A DNA stretch of 39,549 nucleotides. Origin: a virus. How positions within the stretch are numbered: the stretch's first letter is position 1; the number at the start of each line of letters is the position of its first letter. The translations under genes were made by a program, and so were the position numbers. The notes under the pieces were generated by a model. The model saw nothing but the letters and a program-made list of their open reading frames with translations. It was not told the DNA's origin and ran no database searches. The stretch spans positions 1 to 39,549 of the IMG/VR virus record IMGVR_UViG_3300046616_000136; one strand, written 5' to 3'. This document shows positions 8,389-17,553 of this stretch, piece by piece.

Positions 8389-10446
8389 GTGGCTGAAGTC
8401 GCATCTGCCTATGTGTCCCTGCTTCCCTCGCTGCGCGGGTTCGGGTCACGTTTGTCCCGCGAGTCGGCACCTGTGCTGGACCGGGCAGGCAGGGACGGCG
8501 GGAAGCGGCTCGGCGACGGCATGTCCCGTTCGTTCGCTGGCGCCACCAAGCGGTTGTTCGCCCCGGTCGCTGCAGGTCTGGCAACCCTTGGCGCTGCGTC
8601 GTTCTTCAAGGACGCCATCCAGGGCGCTTCGGACCTGAACGAGGCCGGCACCAAGGTTGAGGCCATCTTCGGCAAGGCCGGGAAGGCGATGGTCGACTCG
8701 TTCGCGGGCAAGGGTGCGAAGGCTTTGGGGCAGACGCAGCTTGCGGTGTTGAACGCGTCGGCGACGTTTGGCACGTTCGGCAAGGCCGCTGGTTTGTCGG
8801 GTAAGGATCTGGCGAAGTTCTCCACGGGGCTTGCTGGGTTGTCGACGGACTTCTCGTCGTTCTTCAACACTTCACCGGAGACGGCTGTTGAGGCAATCGG
8901 TGCAGCGTTGCGTGGTGAGTCTGAGCCGATTCGCCAGTTCGGGATCCTGCTTGACGAGGCGTCGCTGAAGGCTGAGGCCATGCGCCTCGGGCTGCTGAAG
9001 CCGACCAAGGACACCTCGAAGATCATGTCGGCGCAGGCACGGTTGTTGTCGTCGCAGCAGAAGTACAACGACGTGGTCGAAAAGTCGGGCAAGGGCTCCG
9101 TTGAGGCGATCAAGGCGCAGGCGTCGCTGGGTTCCGCGCAGGCCGCCTTGGCGAAGGCCACGAGCGGGACTGTTGGGCCTCTGACGCAGCAGCAGAAGAT
9201 CCTCGCCGCGAACTCGTTGATTTACAAGCAGTCGAGGGACGCTCAGGGCGACTTCAAGAAGACGTCGGCAGGGTTGGCGAACCAGCAGCGGATCCTGTCC
9301 GCGCAGTTCAAGGACACCCGCTCATCGCTGGGTAAGCAGCTGCTACCGGCTGCGGTGAAGTTCACGACGTCCCTGAACGACCGGATGCTCCCCGGCCTCA
9401 TCGGCGTCGGGAAGTTGCTGTTCAAGGGCGACTTCACGAAGGGCCTGGGTAAGGCGTTTGGTTGGGCCGAGGACTCTCGCCCGATCGACTTCCTGTTCCG
9501 ACTGCGCGATGGGTTCTTGAAGGCCCGGGACGTAGTGAAGGCGTTCGTTGATGGTCTCCGCGGCGGGTCCGGGTACGCGTCTGACGGTTTGGAGCGGGTC
9601 GCGCAGGCTGGGATCCGCGTGGGCAACTTCATGTCCGCGGCTGGCGCCAAGGCGCGGCAGTTCGGCGGCTGGTTGAAGAACGACCTTTGGCCGGCGCTGA
9701 AGGAGGGGTGGAAGACCATCCTCCCTGGCGTCCAGTCCGCGTTCCAGATCCTCACGGGTAAGAACGGGTTTGGTGGTGGCACCGGATCGTTCAAGGGCCT
9801 CGGGGACATCATCACCGGCCTAGTTATCCCAACGCTTGCCAAGCTGATCCGGGTCTGGTTGCCCTTGGCGGCGTTCCAGATCAAGACCCTCATCACCGCG
9901 GTGCAGGCGGTGATTGCTGGCTTCCTAGGGCTGAAGAACGCGGTTGCTGGTGTCGCCGTTTCGTTGCTTCGGAACTTCGCGGACATCTCTGGGGGGTTTG
10001 GTGTCTTCCTTGCCGCCCTGGCGAAGGTGCCCGGTTTTGCGTGGGCGAAAGCGGCGGCCACTGAGCTTGGGAACGCCGCGAACAAGGCTCGGGCGTTGGC
10101 TGACGCCATTGACGACCTTGACGGCAAGGAAGCCACGATCCGGCTGAACATGAAGGCCGTTCAGGGTCGCATCAAGGTTGGCGACGAGCTCGTGAATATT
10201 GGTATGCGCGCGAGGGGCGGCCCGGTTCGTGCCGGCCAACCGTACGTGGTTGGTGAGAAGCGGCCGGAACTGTTTGTGCCGAACCGCTCGGGGAAGATCA
10301 TCCCGCAGCTCCCGTCGGGTGACGCGCCTACTGGTGGCGGTGGCGTGACGCAGAACTTCAACGGCCCGATCATGCCTCGTGACTATGGGGACTTTGAGCG
10401 GCAGATGGAAGCGAAGCGCCGGCAGGCCGCGTTGGTGACCACCTGA
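8389..10446 (+). CDS. Tape measure protein
   Basis: A 685-aa protein starting at GTG 8389 behind AAGGGGGCG. It is Ala/Gly/Lys-rich and helical, with a start ASAYVSLLPSLRGFG typical of actinophage tape measures and hydrophobic segments at about residues 475-545 that probably insert into the membrane at DNA entry. The end NFNGPIMPRDYGDFERQME is also family-like. At about 1.5 angstrom per residue the length implies a tail of about 100 nm. No lytic transglycosylase or peptidase domain is visible, so wall-binding functions may sit in the hub gene downstream. Confidence 0.95.
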   Translation: MAEVASAYVSLLPSLRGFGSRLSRESAPVLDRAGRDGGKRLGDGMSRSFAGATKRLFAPVAAGLATLGAASFFKDAIQGASDLNEAGTKVEAIFGKAGKAMVDSFAGKGAKALGQTQLAVLNASATFGTFGKAAGLSGKDLAKFSTGLAGLSTDFSSFFNTSPETAVEAIGAALRGESEPIRQFGILLDEASLKAEAMRLGLLKPTKDTSKIMSAQARLLSSQQKYNDVVEKSGKGSVEAIKAQASLGSAQAALAKATSGTVGPLTQQQKILAANSLIYKQSRDAQGDFKKTSAGLANQQRILSAQFKDTRSSLGKQLLPAAVKFTTSLNDRMLPGLIGVGKLLFKGDFTKGLGKAFGWAEDSRPIDFLFRLRDGFLKARDVVKAFVDGLRGGSGYASDGLERVAQAGIRVGNFMSAAGAKARQFGGWLKNDLWPALKEGWKTILPGVQSAFQILTGKNGFGGGTGSFKGLGDIITGLVIPTLAKLIRVWLPLAAFQIKTLITAVQAVIAGFLGLKNAVAGVAVSLLRNFADISGGFGVFLAALAKVPGFAWAKAAATELGNAANKARALADAIDDLDGKEATIRLNMKAVQGRIKVGDELVNIGMRARGGPVRAGQPYVVGEKRPELFVPNRSGKIIPQLPSGDAPTGGGGVTQNFNGPIMPRDYGDFERQMEAKRRQAALVTT

Positions 10447-10895
10447 TGGCGCGCACCGTTCGGGTTCGCGACCTTGCCGCGGTCCTTCTTGTTGAGCTTG
10501 CGCTCGAGGCTGACGGCACCGGCTACGAGCTTGATATTGACGGCGTCAGTCCTGGGCCTACGGTTTGGCGCCGTCAAACCAGCACGTCCCCGTGGATCGA
10601 CGGGTTCTCCGACGGCACGCTCACGAAGGACGGGCGGTCGTTCCAGATCACGTTGCGCGTGGTGGGTGCGTCGAACGTGCAGGTTGAGACGTTGCTTCAG
10701 GATCTTCTCGCCGCGGTGGAACTGCCCGCGTTCTTGCTCGAGGTTGAGGTCGACGGCGTTGGCACGACTTGGCGTGCGAGTTGCGCTGACTCGGCGTGGT
10801 CGTGGCTGTCGACGGAGATGGTCTACACGTACCGCACGGTCCAGCTGACCATTCCTGTGCAGCCGACTCCGACGATCACTGGATTGGGTGGCTGA
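10446..10895 (+). CDS. Minor tail protein, probable distal tail protein
   Basis: A 149-aa, beta-rich protein in TGATG overlap with the tape measure. It has alternating strands with Trp-rich positions (SPWIDGF, TWRASCADSAWSW). Position directly after the tape measure is where the distal tail protein, the ring joining tube and tip, is normally encoded. It is shorter than typical Dit proteins (about 250 aa), so it may be a minimal Dit or half of a two-protein ring with the next gene. Confidence 0.6.
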   Translation: MARTVRVRDLAAVLLVELALEADGTGYELDIDGVSPGPTVWRRQTSTSPWIDGFSDGTLTKDGRSFQITLRVVGASNVQVETLLQDLLAAVELPAFLLEVEVDGVGTTWRASCADSAWSWLSTEMVYTYRTVQLTIPVQPTPTITGLGG

Positions 10896-11281
10896 TGTTC
10901 GGTCCTGATGTTGAGGTGAACGCGGCTCTGGATTCGCGGTTTCATTCTGGCCCGACGCGTTACGTGTTGTTGTCGTCGACGTTGCCGATCGTTGGTGTCA
11001 GCGGGTATTCGGGTGTGACTGAGCCTGTGGGTTATGCGCGGGTGTCGGTGTCGCCTGGTTCGTGGTCGTCGGCTGTTGGTCGGGCGACTGAGGTGACTGT
11101 GGACCTGCCTGATTCGGCGGCTGACCTTGGGGTGTTCCCGTACTGGGGTCTCGCGTCTGCTTCGTCTGGGGGGACGATCCTGTGGGCTGGCGAGTTCGAC
11201 GAACCGCTTGTGCTCGAGGACGGCACCAACAACATCAGTGTCACTTTGCGGGTTGAGTCGCCCGCCTCGTTCACCGACTGA
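10895..11281 (+). CDS. Minor tail protein
   Basis: A 128-aa beta-rich protein, ATG overlapping the previous stop (TGATG). It has repeated Val/Ser/Thr strands and the sequence LWAGEFDEPL near residue 96. No family is recognised. Context (tape measure, this pair, then hub) suggests a structural component of the tail tip. Codons are richer in T-ending forms than in the head genes, hinting at a separately acquired tail-tip block. Confidence 0.6.
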   Translation: MFGPDVEVNAALDSRFHSGPTRYVLLSSTLPIVGVSGYSGVTEPVGYARVSVSPGSWSSAVGRATEVTVDLPDSAADLGVFPYWGLASASSGGTILWAGEFDEPLVLEDGTNNISVTLRVESPASFTD

Positions 11282-11325
11282 CCCAACCCTGTTTTCAATC
11301 CCGTTCGGACACAAGGAGTTCCATC

Positions 11326-11742
11326 ATGGCTGTTGTTCACCTCTCCACTGCTGCTCAGAACGCTGCGGCTAAGGCTGTGGGTGACCTTGTCGACGCTGAC
11401 GCGGGCGCCGGCAAGCTCCTCATTTATGCGGGCACGATCCCGACGAACGCGAACACGTCGATTGGTGCGCAGACGCTTCTGGCGACTGTGGACTTGGCGA
11501 CGACCGCGTACGGTTCGCCGTCGACTGGCACGATCACGGGCACTGACCCGGCGTCTGTGAACGCGGTTGCGACGGGTACGGCGTCGTTCTTCCGCCAGAC
11601 CGACAACTCGGGTGACGTGGTGATGGACGGTGACGTGACCGCTACTGGTGGTGGCGGCACGATGCAGCTTTCGTCGGTGTCGATTGTGTCTGGGGGGGCT
11701 GTTGACATCACGGCGTTGACGATCACGATGCCTGCTTCGTAA
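11326..11742 (+). CDS. Minor tail protein (Ala/Thr/Gly-rich)
   Basis: A 138-aa protein with ribosome site AAGGAG and ATG 11326. It starts with a short helix (STAAQNAAAKAVGDLVDA) and continues as Thr/Gly-rich beta strands with repeated GTxTG-like steps. No signal peptide. Similar small proteins between the tape measure and the receptor-binding genes are common in actinophages. The function is inferred only from position. Confidence 0.6.
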   Translation: MAVVHLSTAAQNAAAKAVGDLVDADAGAGKLLIYAGTIPTNANTSIGAQTLLATVDLATTAYGSPSTGTITGTDPASVNAVATGTASFFRQTDNSGDVVMDGDVTATGGGGTMQLSSVSIVSGGAVDITALTITMPAS

Positions 11743-11795
11743 GGCCCGTTCGCCCCTGGTTGTTGTCGTCCGTGATCTTGCCGTGAGGGGTGCCC

Positions 11796-14700
11796 GTGTC
11801 CTACTCGTCTGCGGTGCTGGCGCTCACTCCTAGCGCGTTCTGGAAGCTTGACGAGCACCCCGCTTACGCCGTTGATGCGGGCGGTGGGTTGCCTTGGTCG
11901 TACGCGGCGGGTGTGACTGTTGGCGGGTCCCCGTTGTCGTCCGATGGTGGCACGTCGGTGCACGGTTCGGGGTCGGCTCCGATTGCGTCGTTCTCGTCGG
12001 TTCCGTCTGGGCTGAGTGGGCAGAACGTCACGATCGAGGCGTGGGTCACGATCCCCGCTGGCAACGTCAACGGCCCCATTGTTGACATTGGTACTGACGC
12101 GAACGGGTGGGAGGTTGGCGTCGGTGGGACGACGCTCGATAACACCGGCAAGCAGCTGATCCTTGTCACTAACGGCATCGCCTGGAACCCGTCCGGTTAC
12201 ACGTTCACGACCGGCACCCATCACCTCATGGTGGTCCGTGGCACGGGTAGCGCGATCACCTGTTACGTGGATGGTTCGTCGGTTGCGACGCTGAGCTTGT
12301 CGACCCCGGTGGCGGCGACGTCGTTGATGGCTGTTGGTGGTTCTGCCAGCCGCGCGTTGTCTTCGACGGTGCAGGTCGACAATGTTGCGCTGTTCGCTTC
12401 GGCGTTGTCGTCGGGTCGGGTGACGGCTCACTACAACTCCGGTTCGGGTGACAACGCCGCGGTTCTGGCTGACTCGCCGGTTGCGTTCCTGAAGTTTGAC
12501 GAGTCGAGCGCGTCAGGCGACTCGGGCACCACTGCTGCTGACTCGTCGGGCAACAGCCGGACGCTGACGCACACAAACTCGCCTGCCTTCGGGTTGCCGT
12601 CCCTGCTCGGCGACGGGTCCGGTTACTCGGTCTCCTACACGGGCGGCTCGTCGCACTTCTCGCAGATCGCGTCAGCGTCGTGGATGAACACGAACTACGC
12701 GGCTGGCGTGGTTCGGGCGAAGCCTTCGTCTGCGTCCCTGTCGGGTGACCAGTACATCGCTGGCCGTTGGGTGAACGGTGGGAACCTGTCGTGGCTGTGG
12801 TACTTCCACAGTGGTGTCGCGCAGATCATCATTTGGGCGGGCGGGGCTCAGCGCACCGCGACTGGTGCTACGACCCTGACCGCTGGGGTGAACTACACCC
12901 TTGGCTGGTCGTACGACGGCACCACGTTGAAGGTTTACGTCAACGGCGCCGTTGACGGATCCAGCTCTTACACGGGCACCATCGCCACTGGCACTTCGAC
13001 GCTTGAGGTGGCCCGAGCTGCTGGTGCGGTGTACGGCACCGTGCAACTGCAGGGCCTTGGGATCTTCCCGGCCGCGCTGTCGGACTCGGACCACGCGGCT
13101 GTGCATGCGGCTGCGATCGCGTCGGGCAATGACCGCACGGGCACCGTTGCTGTCACCCTGCCCGCGTTGACGTCGAGCGTCACCGGCACAGCGACCCCGC
13201 CTGGCGTGACGGGCGCTGTTGCGGCGACCCTCCCGTCTTTGACGGCGTCTGCGGCTGGCACGGTCCTGAACCCTGTCACCGGCACTGTCGCTGCCACGCT
13301 GCCTGCGCTGTCGTCATCGCTCACGGGCACACACACCAGCAACGACCAGATCGGTACGGTCGCCGCAACTCTGCCGGCGCTGACTGCTGCCATCGTTGGT
13401 GACTACGTCCCGGTCCCTGTCACCGGAACCGTTGAGGCGACCCTCCCGGCTCTCACTGGGTCCGTTGACGCGCTGACCGGTGTCATCGGGTCTGTTGCCG
13501 CGACCCTGCCGGCGTTGTCGGTTGACGTTGTCGGTGTCATCACCATCACCGGCACCGTCGCCGCTACCCTGCCTGCGTTGTCGGCGCAGATCGTGGACGC
13601 TGGCGCGAACCGCACCGGCACCATCACCGCGTCCCTTCCTTCCCTGACCGCTGGCGTTGTCGGCGCTACCCCGTCGACTGCTGCTGGCCCGTGGACTGCT
13701 GACCTGTCCGGCCGCACCCTCCTGCCGTTCACCACGTCCGGTGCCGCGAACTCGTCCCCGCCGCTGCCTGTGGCGCCGCCCGGCATCGTCGAGCGCACGA
13801 TGTACCGCCGCTCCAAGATCGTTCCTGACCTGCGCACCATCGAGGGCGTCATCGTCGACCCCACCACGAACCAGTTGCGCATCCCGGACCACATCTACGA
13901 CGCCCTGCCTGAGGTTGTCGAGGAGGTCGGCGTCCCGCACGTCCTGTTCCGCGGCGCAACCACCAGCGTCCGCGACGTCACCTACTGGCGCGGCGGCATC
14001 ACCAAGATCCTCAGCGACCGCCGCGAAGAGCCGTTCGGCGACGCGACGTTCTCGTTCGAGCTCCCTTTGGTGTCGAGCATGGACCTGTGGCCTGTCGAGG
14101 ATGACGACCCGCTTTTCTTCATGATCAACCGGGCGAACGTGTACCTCGAGCTGGTGAAGTCTGACGGTTCACGGCGACCCATCTGGACTGGTCATGTCGT
14201 GGCTCACGAGACCGGCAACAGTGAGACCGAGCCCACGAAGGTCATTCAGTGTGTGGGGTCGATGTTCCAGGCTGCGACGGACCGGATGCGTCCGCCGCCG
14301 TTCTTGGACCCGACGGACATTGGCACGCTGATGTCGAAGGCTTTGAATGGGGTTGCGAGCCGCAGGTACCCGCTGCTTTCTGCGCCGGCTACGGGGATCA
14401 TGTCTCGTCAGCGTGGGTCGTGGGCGGAGTCACCGCTGGCGTATGTGCAGGGTTTGTTGGCGACGGCGTGGACCGTGGACGGTCGGCAGTGGACTGTCGC
14501 GAAGGTCAAGGACTCGGTGCGGACGTACGAGATCCGGCAGAAGAACACCGACCCTGAGTGGACTGTCACCAACGGTGCGCGTGGCGTGTCTGTTGACCTG
14601 ACGCGTGATGAGTCGACGATCCGTAACGTCATCTTCGGGCACGGTGTGGGTCCTGACGGCAACGCGTGGTTCAACACGCACTACCCGAACCTGCACGCGG

Positions 14701-15926
14701 ACACCGCCCCTGCGTACCCGTTCTCTGACCCTGGTGATGTCATCAGTGTTGGCACGACTGACGGTGACACCACGTCGGGTCACGGGGTGACGGATTGGCA
14801 GCGTCGCGCGCAACAGCTCGGGTACAAACTCGCCATTGATGGCGTGTTCAACACGTCCGACTCAAAGGTGGCGCGCACCATTCAGAAGCGTTACGGCGCC
14901 TCTGTCGATGGTGTCGTGGGGCCGCAGACGTGGAACGCCACCTTCGCTGTTGGCGCTAACGGTGGCGACCTGTCCGGGGTTGTCCGGCTGCCTCTTGCTG
15001 CGGACCCGCGGACGCAGCGGTACGTGTACAACGCTGACGGGTCGGTCGCTGGGGCTAACCCAGGCTTTGAGGTCAACGTCATCACGTACGCCGACGACGT
15101 GGACTTCGGTACGGGCATCACCCGCGCTGAGGGTTTGGTGTCGGCGCAGCAGATCATTGACCGTGAGGCCACGGCGGGTCTGACCGGTCGGATCGTGTTG
15201 ACGCAGGACCCGGTTGAGGGTTGGCGGGGTGACATTGCGCCCGGTGAGAAGTTGACCCTGGTTGGGTATGAGGGCGCTGACCGGGTGTTGCATGTCACGG
15301 CTGTTGAGCGGGATTGGCAGTCGGGTGCGGTGACGCTTGACGTTGATGAGAAGTCGCGGGATGCGATCACGTTGGCGCAGATCCGGACCCGCGATAAGGA
15401 GGCGCGTCGTGATCCTGCGCGCCGGCCGGGTAACCCGAATAAGCGGTCGCGGTTGGACACGGATCAGGTTGTGCCGTTTGACGGCGAGTCTGGTGCTGGT
15501 GTCATCCCACGGCTGGCTTTGTACGGCGGACTGTGGAGTGTTATCCGGATTCCGGTGTCTGAGACCGGGCGTGTGGCGAAGATGCACCTTGAGGCTGGGT
15601 CGCCGTTCGCGATCGCGTTCTTCGGCGCACCCGTCACCCCGGCTCACTTGCGGTCGTACGTGGGTAACCCGTTGACGTCGGACTCCCCGTTCCAGCCTCA
15701 TGAGGCGGAGTTGGACAAGCTCTGGTTCGTTGAGGGGTTTGGTCAGAAGGGTCAGCGGTGCGGTTACTACCCCGGTTCTGAGGTTGACTCGAACCCGTTC
15801 ACTGGGGTGGAGGAGCAGGGCGGGTTCGAGTACACGTCGAACCGGCCGCCGTGGTTGTGGGTCGCCATGTATGCGGCGTCGTCGTGTTTCTTGGAGGGGT
15901 ACATCTACCCGGACACGGTTGTCTGA
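11796..15926 (+). CDS. Tail hub/receptor-binding protein: LamG x2, TLPAL repeats, PG-binding domain
   Basis: A 1376-aa modular tail-tip protein. Residues about 1-215 and 220-450 are two LamG/concanavalin-like sugar-binding domains, each opening with a related motif (SAFWKLDE, VAFLKFDE). Residues about 446-625 hold eight copies of a G-T-V-A-A-T-L-P-A-L type repeat. A tail-hub domain follows from about 660, interrupted near 997-1050 by a peptidoglycan-binding type-1 domain (AIDGVFNTSD, VDGVVGPQTW). GTG 11796 is 5 nt after GAGGGG and fits better than GTG 11790. It likely binds wall glycans and forms the base of the tail tip. The domain order is unusual. Confidence 0.85.
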   Translation: MSYSSAVLALTPSAFWKLDEHPAYAVDAGGGLPWSYAAGVTVGGSPLSSDGGTSVHGSGSAPIASFSSVPSGLSGQNVTIEAWVTIPAGNVNGPIVDIGTDANGWEVGVGGTTLDNTGKQLILVTNGIAWNPSGYTFTTGTHHLMVVRGTGSAITCYVDGSSVATLSLSTPVAATSLMAVGGSASRALSSTVQVDNVALFASALSSGRVTAHYNSGSGDNAAVLADSPVAFLKFDESSASGDSGTTAADSSGNSRTLTHTNSPAFGLPSLLGDGSGYSVSYTGGSSHFSQIASASWMNTNYAAGVVRAKPSSASLSGDQYIAGRWVNGGNLSWLWYFHSGVAQIIIWAGGAQRTATGATTLTAGVNYTLGWSYDGTTLKVYVNGAVDGSSSYTGTIATGTSTLEVARAAGAVYGTVQLQGLGIFPAALSDSDHAAVHAAAIASGNDRTGTVAVTLPALTSSVTGTATPPGVTGAVAATLPSLTASAAGTVLNPVTGTVAATLPALSSSLTGTHTSNDQIGTVAATLPALTAAIVGDYVPVPVTGTVEATLPALTGSVDALTGVIGSVAATLPALSVDVVGVITITGTVAATLPALSAQIVDAGANRTGTITASLPSLTAGVVGATPSTAAGPWTADLSGRTLLPFTTSGAANSSPPLPVAPPGIVERTMYRRSKIVPDLRTIEGVIVDPTTNQLRIPDHIYDALPEVVEEVGVPHVLFRGATTSVRDVTYWRGGITKILSDRREEPFGDATFSFELPLVSSMDLWPVEDDDPLFFMINRANVYLELVKSDGSRRPIWTGHVVAHETGNSETEPTKVIQCVGSMFQAATDRMRPPPFLDPTDIGTLMSKALNGVASRRYPLLSAPATGIMSRQRGSWAESPLAYVQGLLATAWTVDGRQWTVAKVKDSVRTYEIRQKNTDPEWTVTNGARGVSVDLTRDESTIRNVIFGHGVGPDGNAWFNTHYPNLHADTAPAYPFSDPGDVISVGTTDGDTTSGHGVTDWQRRAQQLGYKLAIDGVFNTSDSKVARTIQKRYGASVDGVVGPQTWNATFAVGANGGDLSGVVRLPLAADPRTQRYVYNADGSVAGANPGFEVNVITYADDVDFGTGITRAEGLVSAQQIIDREATAGLTGRIVLTQDPVEGWRGDIAPGEKLTLVGYEGADRVLHVTAVERDWQSGAVTLDVDEKSRDAITLAQIRTRDKEARRDPARRPGNPNKRSRLDTDQVVPFDGESGAGVIPRLALYGGLWSVIRIPVSETGRVAKMHLEAGSPFAIAFFGAPVTPAHLRSYVGNPLTSDSPFQPHEAELDKLWFVEGFGQKGQRCGYYPGSEVDSNPFTGVEEQGGFEYTSNRPPWLWVAMYAASSCFLEGYIYPDTVV
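13134..13670 (+). repeat. Eight in-frame TLPAL-type repeats
   Basis: Eight degenerate units of about 20-30 codons, each with G-[TS]-[VI]-x-[AV]-[TS]-L-P-[AS]-L followed by a variable Ser/Val/Gly stretch. DNA identity is partial (for example recurring ACCCTGCC and GTCACCGGCAC), so they diverged under protein-level selection. They form a linker or stalk between the LamG modules and the hub domain. Copy number may vary among related phages. Confidence 0.8.
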
Positions 15927-16795
15927 TGCCGTGGTCTGAGTGGCAGCCTGGCCCTACCGCGATCAGGGCGTTCAGCAAGTACGCGATCGGGTGGCTCAAC
16001 TACGGCGGGGCGCTCGACAACGGTTGGTACACGGTCCCCACCAAGGCGATCGAGCTCTATGCGAGCGCCCTCGACGGCGGCACAAGCGACAACCCATACG
16101 GTGCAGTCGAGCACGTCGAAGGCGCCGTCTACTTCATCGTTGGCGACAGTTGGAAGACCGACCGCGACTGGTTCCCCGTAACCCTCTTGGGGCTCGAGGA
16201 AGGCGTCGACTACGGCCTGCGACCCGGCCGCACCGAGTTCGACGATGACGCGTACGTCGAGTACGAGTCCGACGGCGACAACACGGTCACTGAGGAGTTC
16301 AAACCGCTGCTGCGTTACACGGCCGGTTCCATCGGCGGTGGTGAGGGCGCGGCCCACGACGGTGATGGGCTGTGGGAACTCGGGTACATCGCCAACCCGC
16401 CCTTGCCAGTGCAGACGTCGGACGGTGCCGAGTTCAGCGTCGAGTCATGGCCTGGCATAGGGACCGTGTTCGCGTCAGGTGGCGTCGAAGCAACCAACAC
16501 CAGCCACTCAGCCGAGTTCCCTGCCGGGTTCTCCACTGCCAGCGCGCTCCACGTCACGGCCACCATGTCCGGGACCCCGCCCCTGGTGGGCGAATCGGCT
16601 TCTGCTGAGTCCGCACAGTTCACGATCGGGTCGCCGTCGTTCCGATACCAAATGCCGCGCTGGCGGTACTGGATCCCCCGCGACCTCCCCCTAAGACAGA
16701 AACAACGCAACGACGGACTCGCACTCCGAGGCGCACCCTCCTGGCGCAACAAGCAATCCCGCCAAGCCACCAACGCCTGGCGCTCCTACCTCTAA
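15926..16795 (+). CDS. Minor tail protein
   Basis: A 289-aa protein whose ATG overlaps the hub stop (TGATG). It starts with aromatic-rich sequence (AIGWLNYGGALDNGWYTV), is beta-rich through residue 240, and ends with a basic tail rich in Arg, Trp and Gln (RWRYWIPRDLPLRQKQR). No family recognised. Coupling to the hub gene suggests a tip component. The frame extends upstream to 15851, but the TGATG start is favoured. Confidence 0.65.
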   Translation: MPWSEWQPGPTAIRAFSKYAIGWLNYGGALDNGWYTVPTKAIELYASALDGGTSDNPYGAVEHVEGAVYFIVGDSWKTDRDWFPVTLLGLEEGVDYGLRPGRTEFDDDAYVEYESDGDNTVTEEFKPLLRYTAGSIGGGEGAAHDGDGLWELGYIANPPLPVQTSDGAEFSVESWPGIGTVFASGGVEATNTSHSAEFPAGFSTASALHVTATMSGTPPLVGESASAESAQFTIGSPSFRYQMPRWRYWIPRDLPLRQKQRNDGLALRGAPSWRNKQSRQATNAWRSYL

Positions 16796-16841
16796 CGACC
16801 TCGCAGGGAGGCCGGACACCCCCAACACAAGGGGATCCCCC

Positions 16842-16877
16842 ATGACACAACCACCCAGGCGGGAGACCACACCTTGA
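16842..16877 (+). CDS. 11-codon leader ORF before TTG-started gene
   Basis: ATG 16842 opens an 11-codon frame (MTQPPRRETTP) whose TGA stop (16875-16877) overlaps the TTG start at 16874 of the next gene (TTGA). An AAGGGGAT ribosome site lies just upstream. Translation of this leader could feed the weak TTG start by reinitiation. It may also be chance; no conservation can be tested here. Confidence 0.3.
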   Translation: MTQPPRRETTP

Positions 16878-17053
16878 GCCCCAAGGCCCTCACCGCCATC
16901 GCCTTCGTCATCGTCGGCCTCCTGGCAATCGTGATTGTCGTAGGCCTCGCCCAAAAAACCCTCGATGCCACCGGCATCGCCGTCGCCCTCTCCTCCACGC
17001 TAGCCGGGATCGTCGGAGGAATCCTGCTCCGCGAGAGGGGCAAAGGACCATGA
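16874..17053 (+). CDS. Small two-TM membrane protein, possible holin-like
   Basis: A 59-aa protein starting at TTG 16874 (GGGAG 9 nt upstream). Two hydrophobic segments, about residues 6-25 (AFVIVGLLAIVIVVGLA) and 33-51 (IAVALSSTLAGIVGGILL), flank a short polar turn, and the C-terminus is basic (RERGKGP). It is the first of several small membrane proteins before the endolysin, so it may act in lysis, but its order relative to the r1t-like holin (18600) is undetermined. Stop overlaps the next ATG (ATGA). Confidence 0.65.
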   Translation: MSPKALTAIAFVIVGLLAIVIVVGLAQKTLDATGIAVALSSTLAGIVGGILLRERGKGP

Positions 17054-17553
17054 GCCAATCCCAGCTCATCCTGCTAGTCGCCGTCGGCTCCTTCACCGTC
17101 GGCGTCCTCGTCGGAATCGTCCTCGACGACGCACGCGACCAACTCCGAGCCTCCCGCACCGAGAGGAACACCATGCCCCGCAGCGAATCCCGCGCCTCCG
17201 TGTGGCTACTCATCATCGTCCTCGCCCTCAACGTTGTCGTGTCCGGGCTGCTCATCAAAACCCGCATCGACACCGCAAACGTCGCAGCCCGCCAGTCCAC
17301 CTTCACCAAGTGTGTCGCCGACTACAACCAGAAGTTCTCCACCGCCTACCGCGCACGCCTCGCACCATCCGCCGCCGCAACTGAGGCGCTGGACAGGGTC
17401 ATGGCGTCTGTCGCACAATCCGACAAGGAAGCGTTCACCGCCGCCCTGCAGTCGTACGTTGACCTTCGCACCAAGGCCAAGGCGTCGCAGGTGGCGAACC
17501 CGTACCCACCCCTGCCTGACGACTACTGCGGCCCCGTGCCGGGAGCGAAGTGA
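17050..17553 (+). CDS. Membrane protein of the lysis region
   Basis: A 167-aa protein with a TM segment at residues about 5-25, a basic loop, a second TM at about 52-69 (WLLIIVLALNVVVSGLL), then an approximately 95-residue helical domain with two cysteines (KCVADYNQ and DDYCGP). The C-terminal domain is likely outside the cytoplasm if the N-terminus is inside. Possible roles are spanin-like accessory, lysis regulator or superinfection factor. Unrecognised. It overlaps both neighbours by 4 nt. Confidence 0.65.
   Translation: MSQSQLILLVAVGSFTVGVLVGIVLDDARDQLRASRTERNTMPRSESRASVWLLIIVLALNVVVSGLLIKTRIDTANVAARQSTFTKCVADYNQKFSTAYRARLAPSAAATEALDRVMASVAQSDKEAFTAALQSYVDLRTKAKASQVANPYPPLPDDYCGPVPGAK

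Noticed and set aside
8409-10151. Long minus-strand open frames (250 and 302 aa)
   Set aside because: They lie antisense to the tape measure, have no ribosome sites and have compositions typical of GC-rich shadow frames.
11424-12431. 335-aa minus-strand frame
   Set aside because: Antisense to tail genes, Arg-rich and lacking any recognisable pattern.
13134-13670. CRISPR-like or satellite array
   Set aside because: The repeats are in-frame, diverged and encode a regular protein motif; no spacers or constant repeat DNA.
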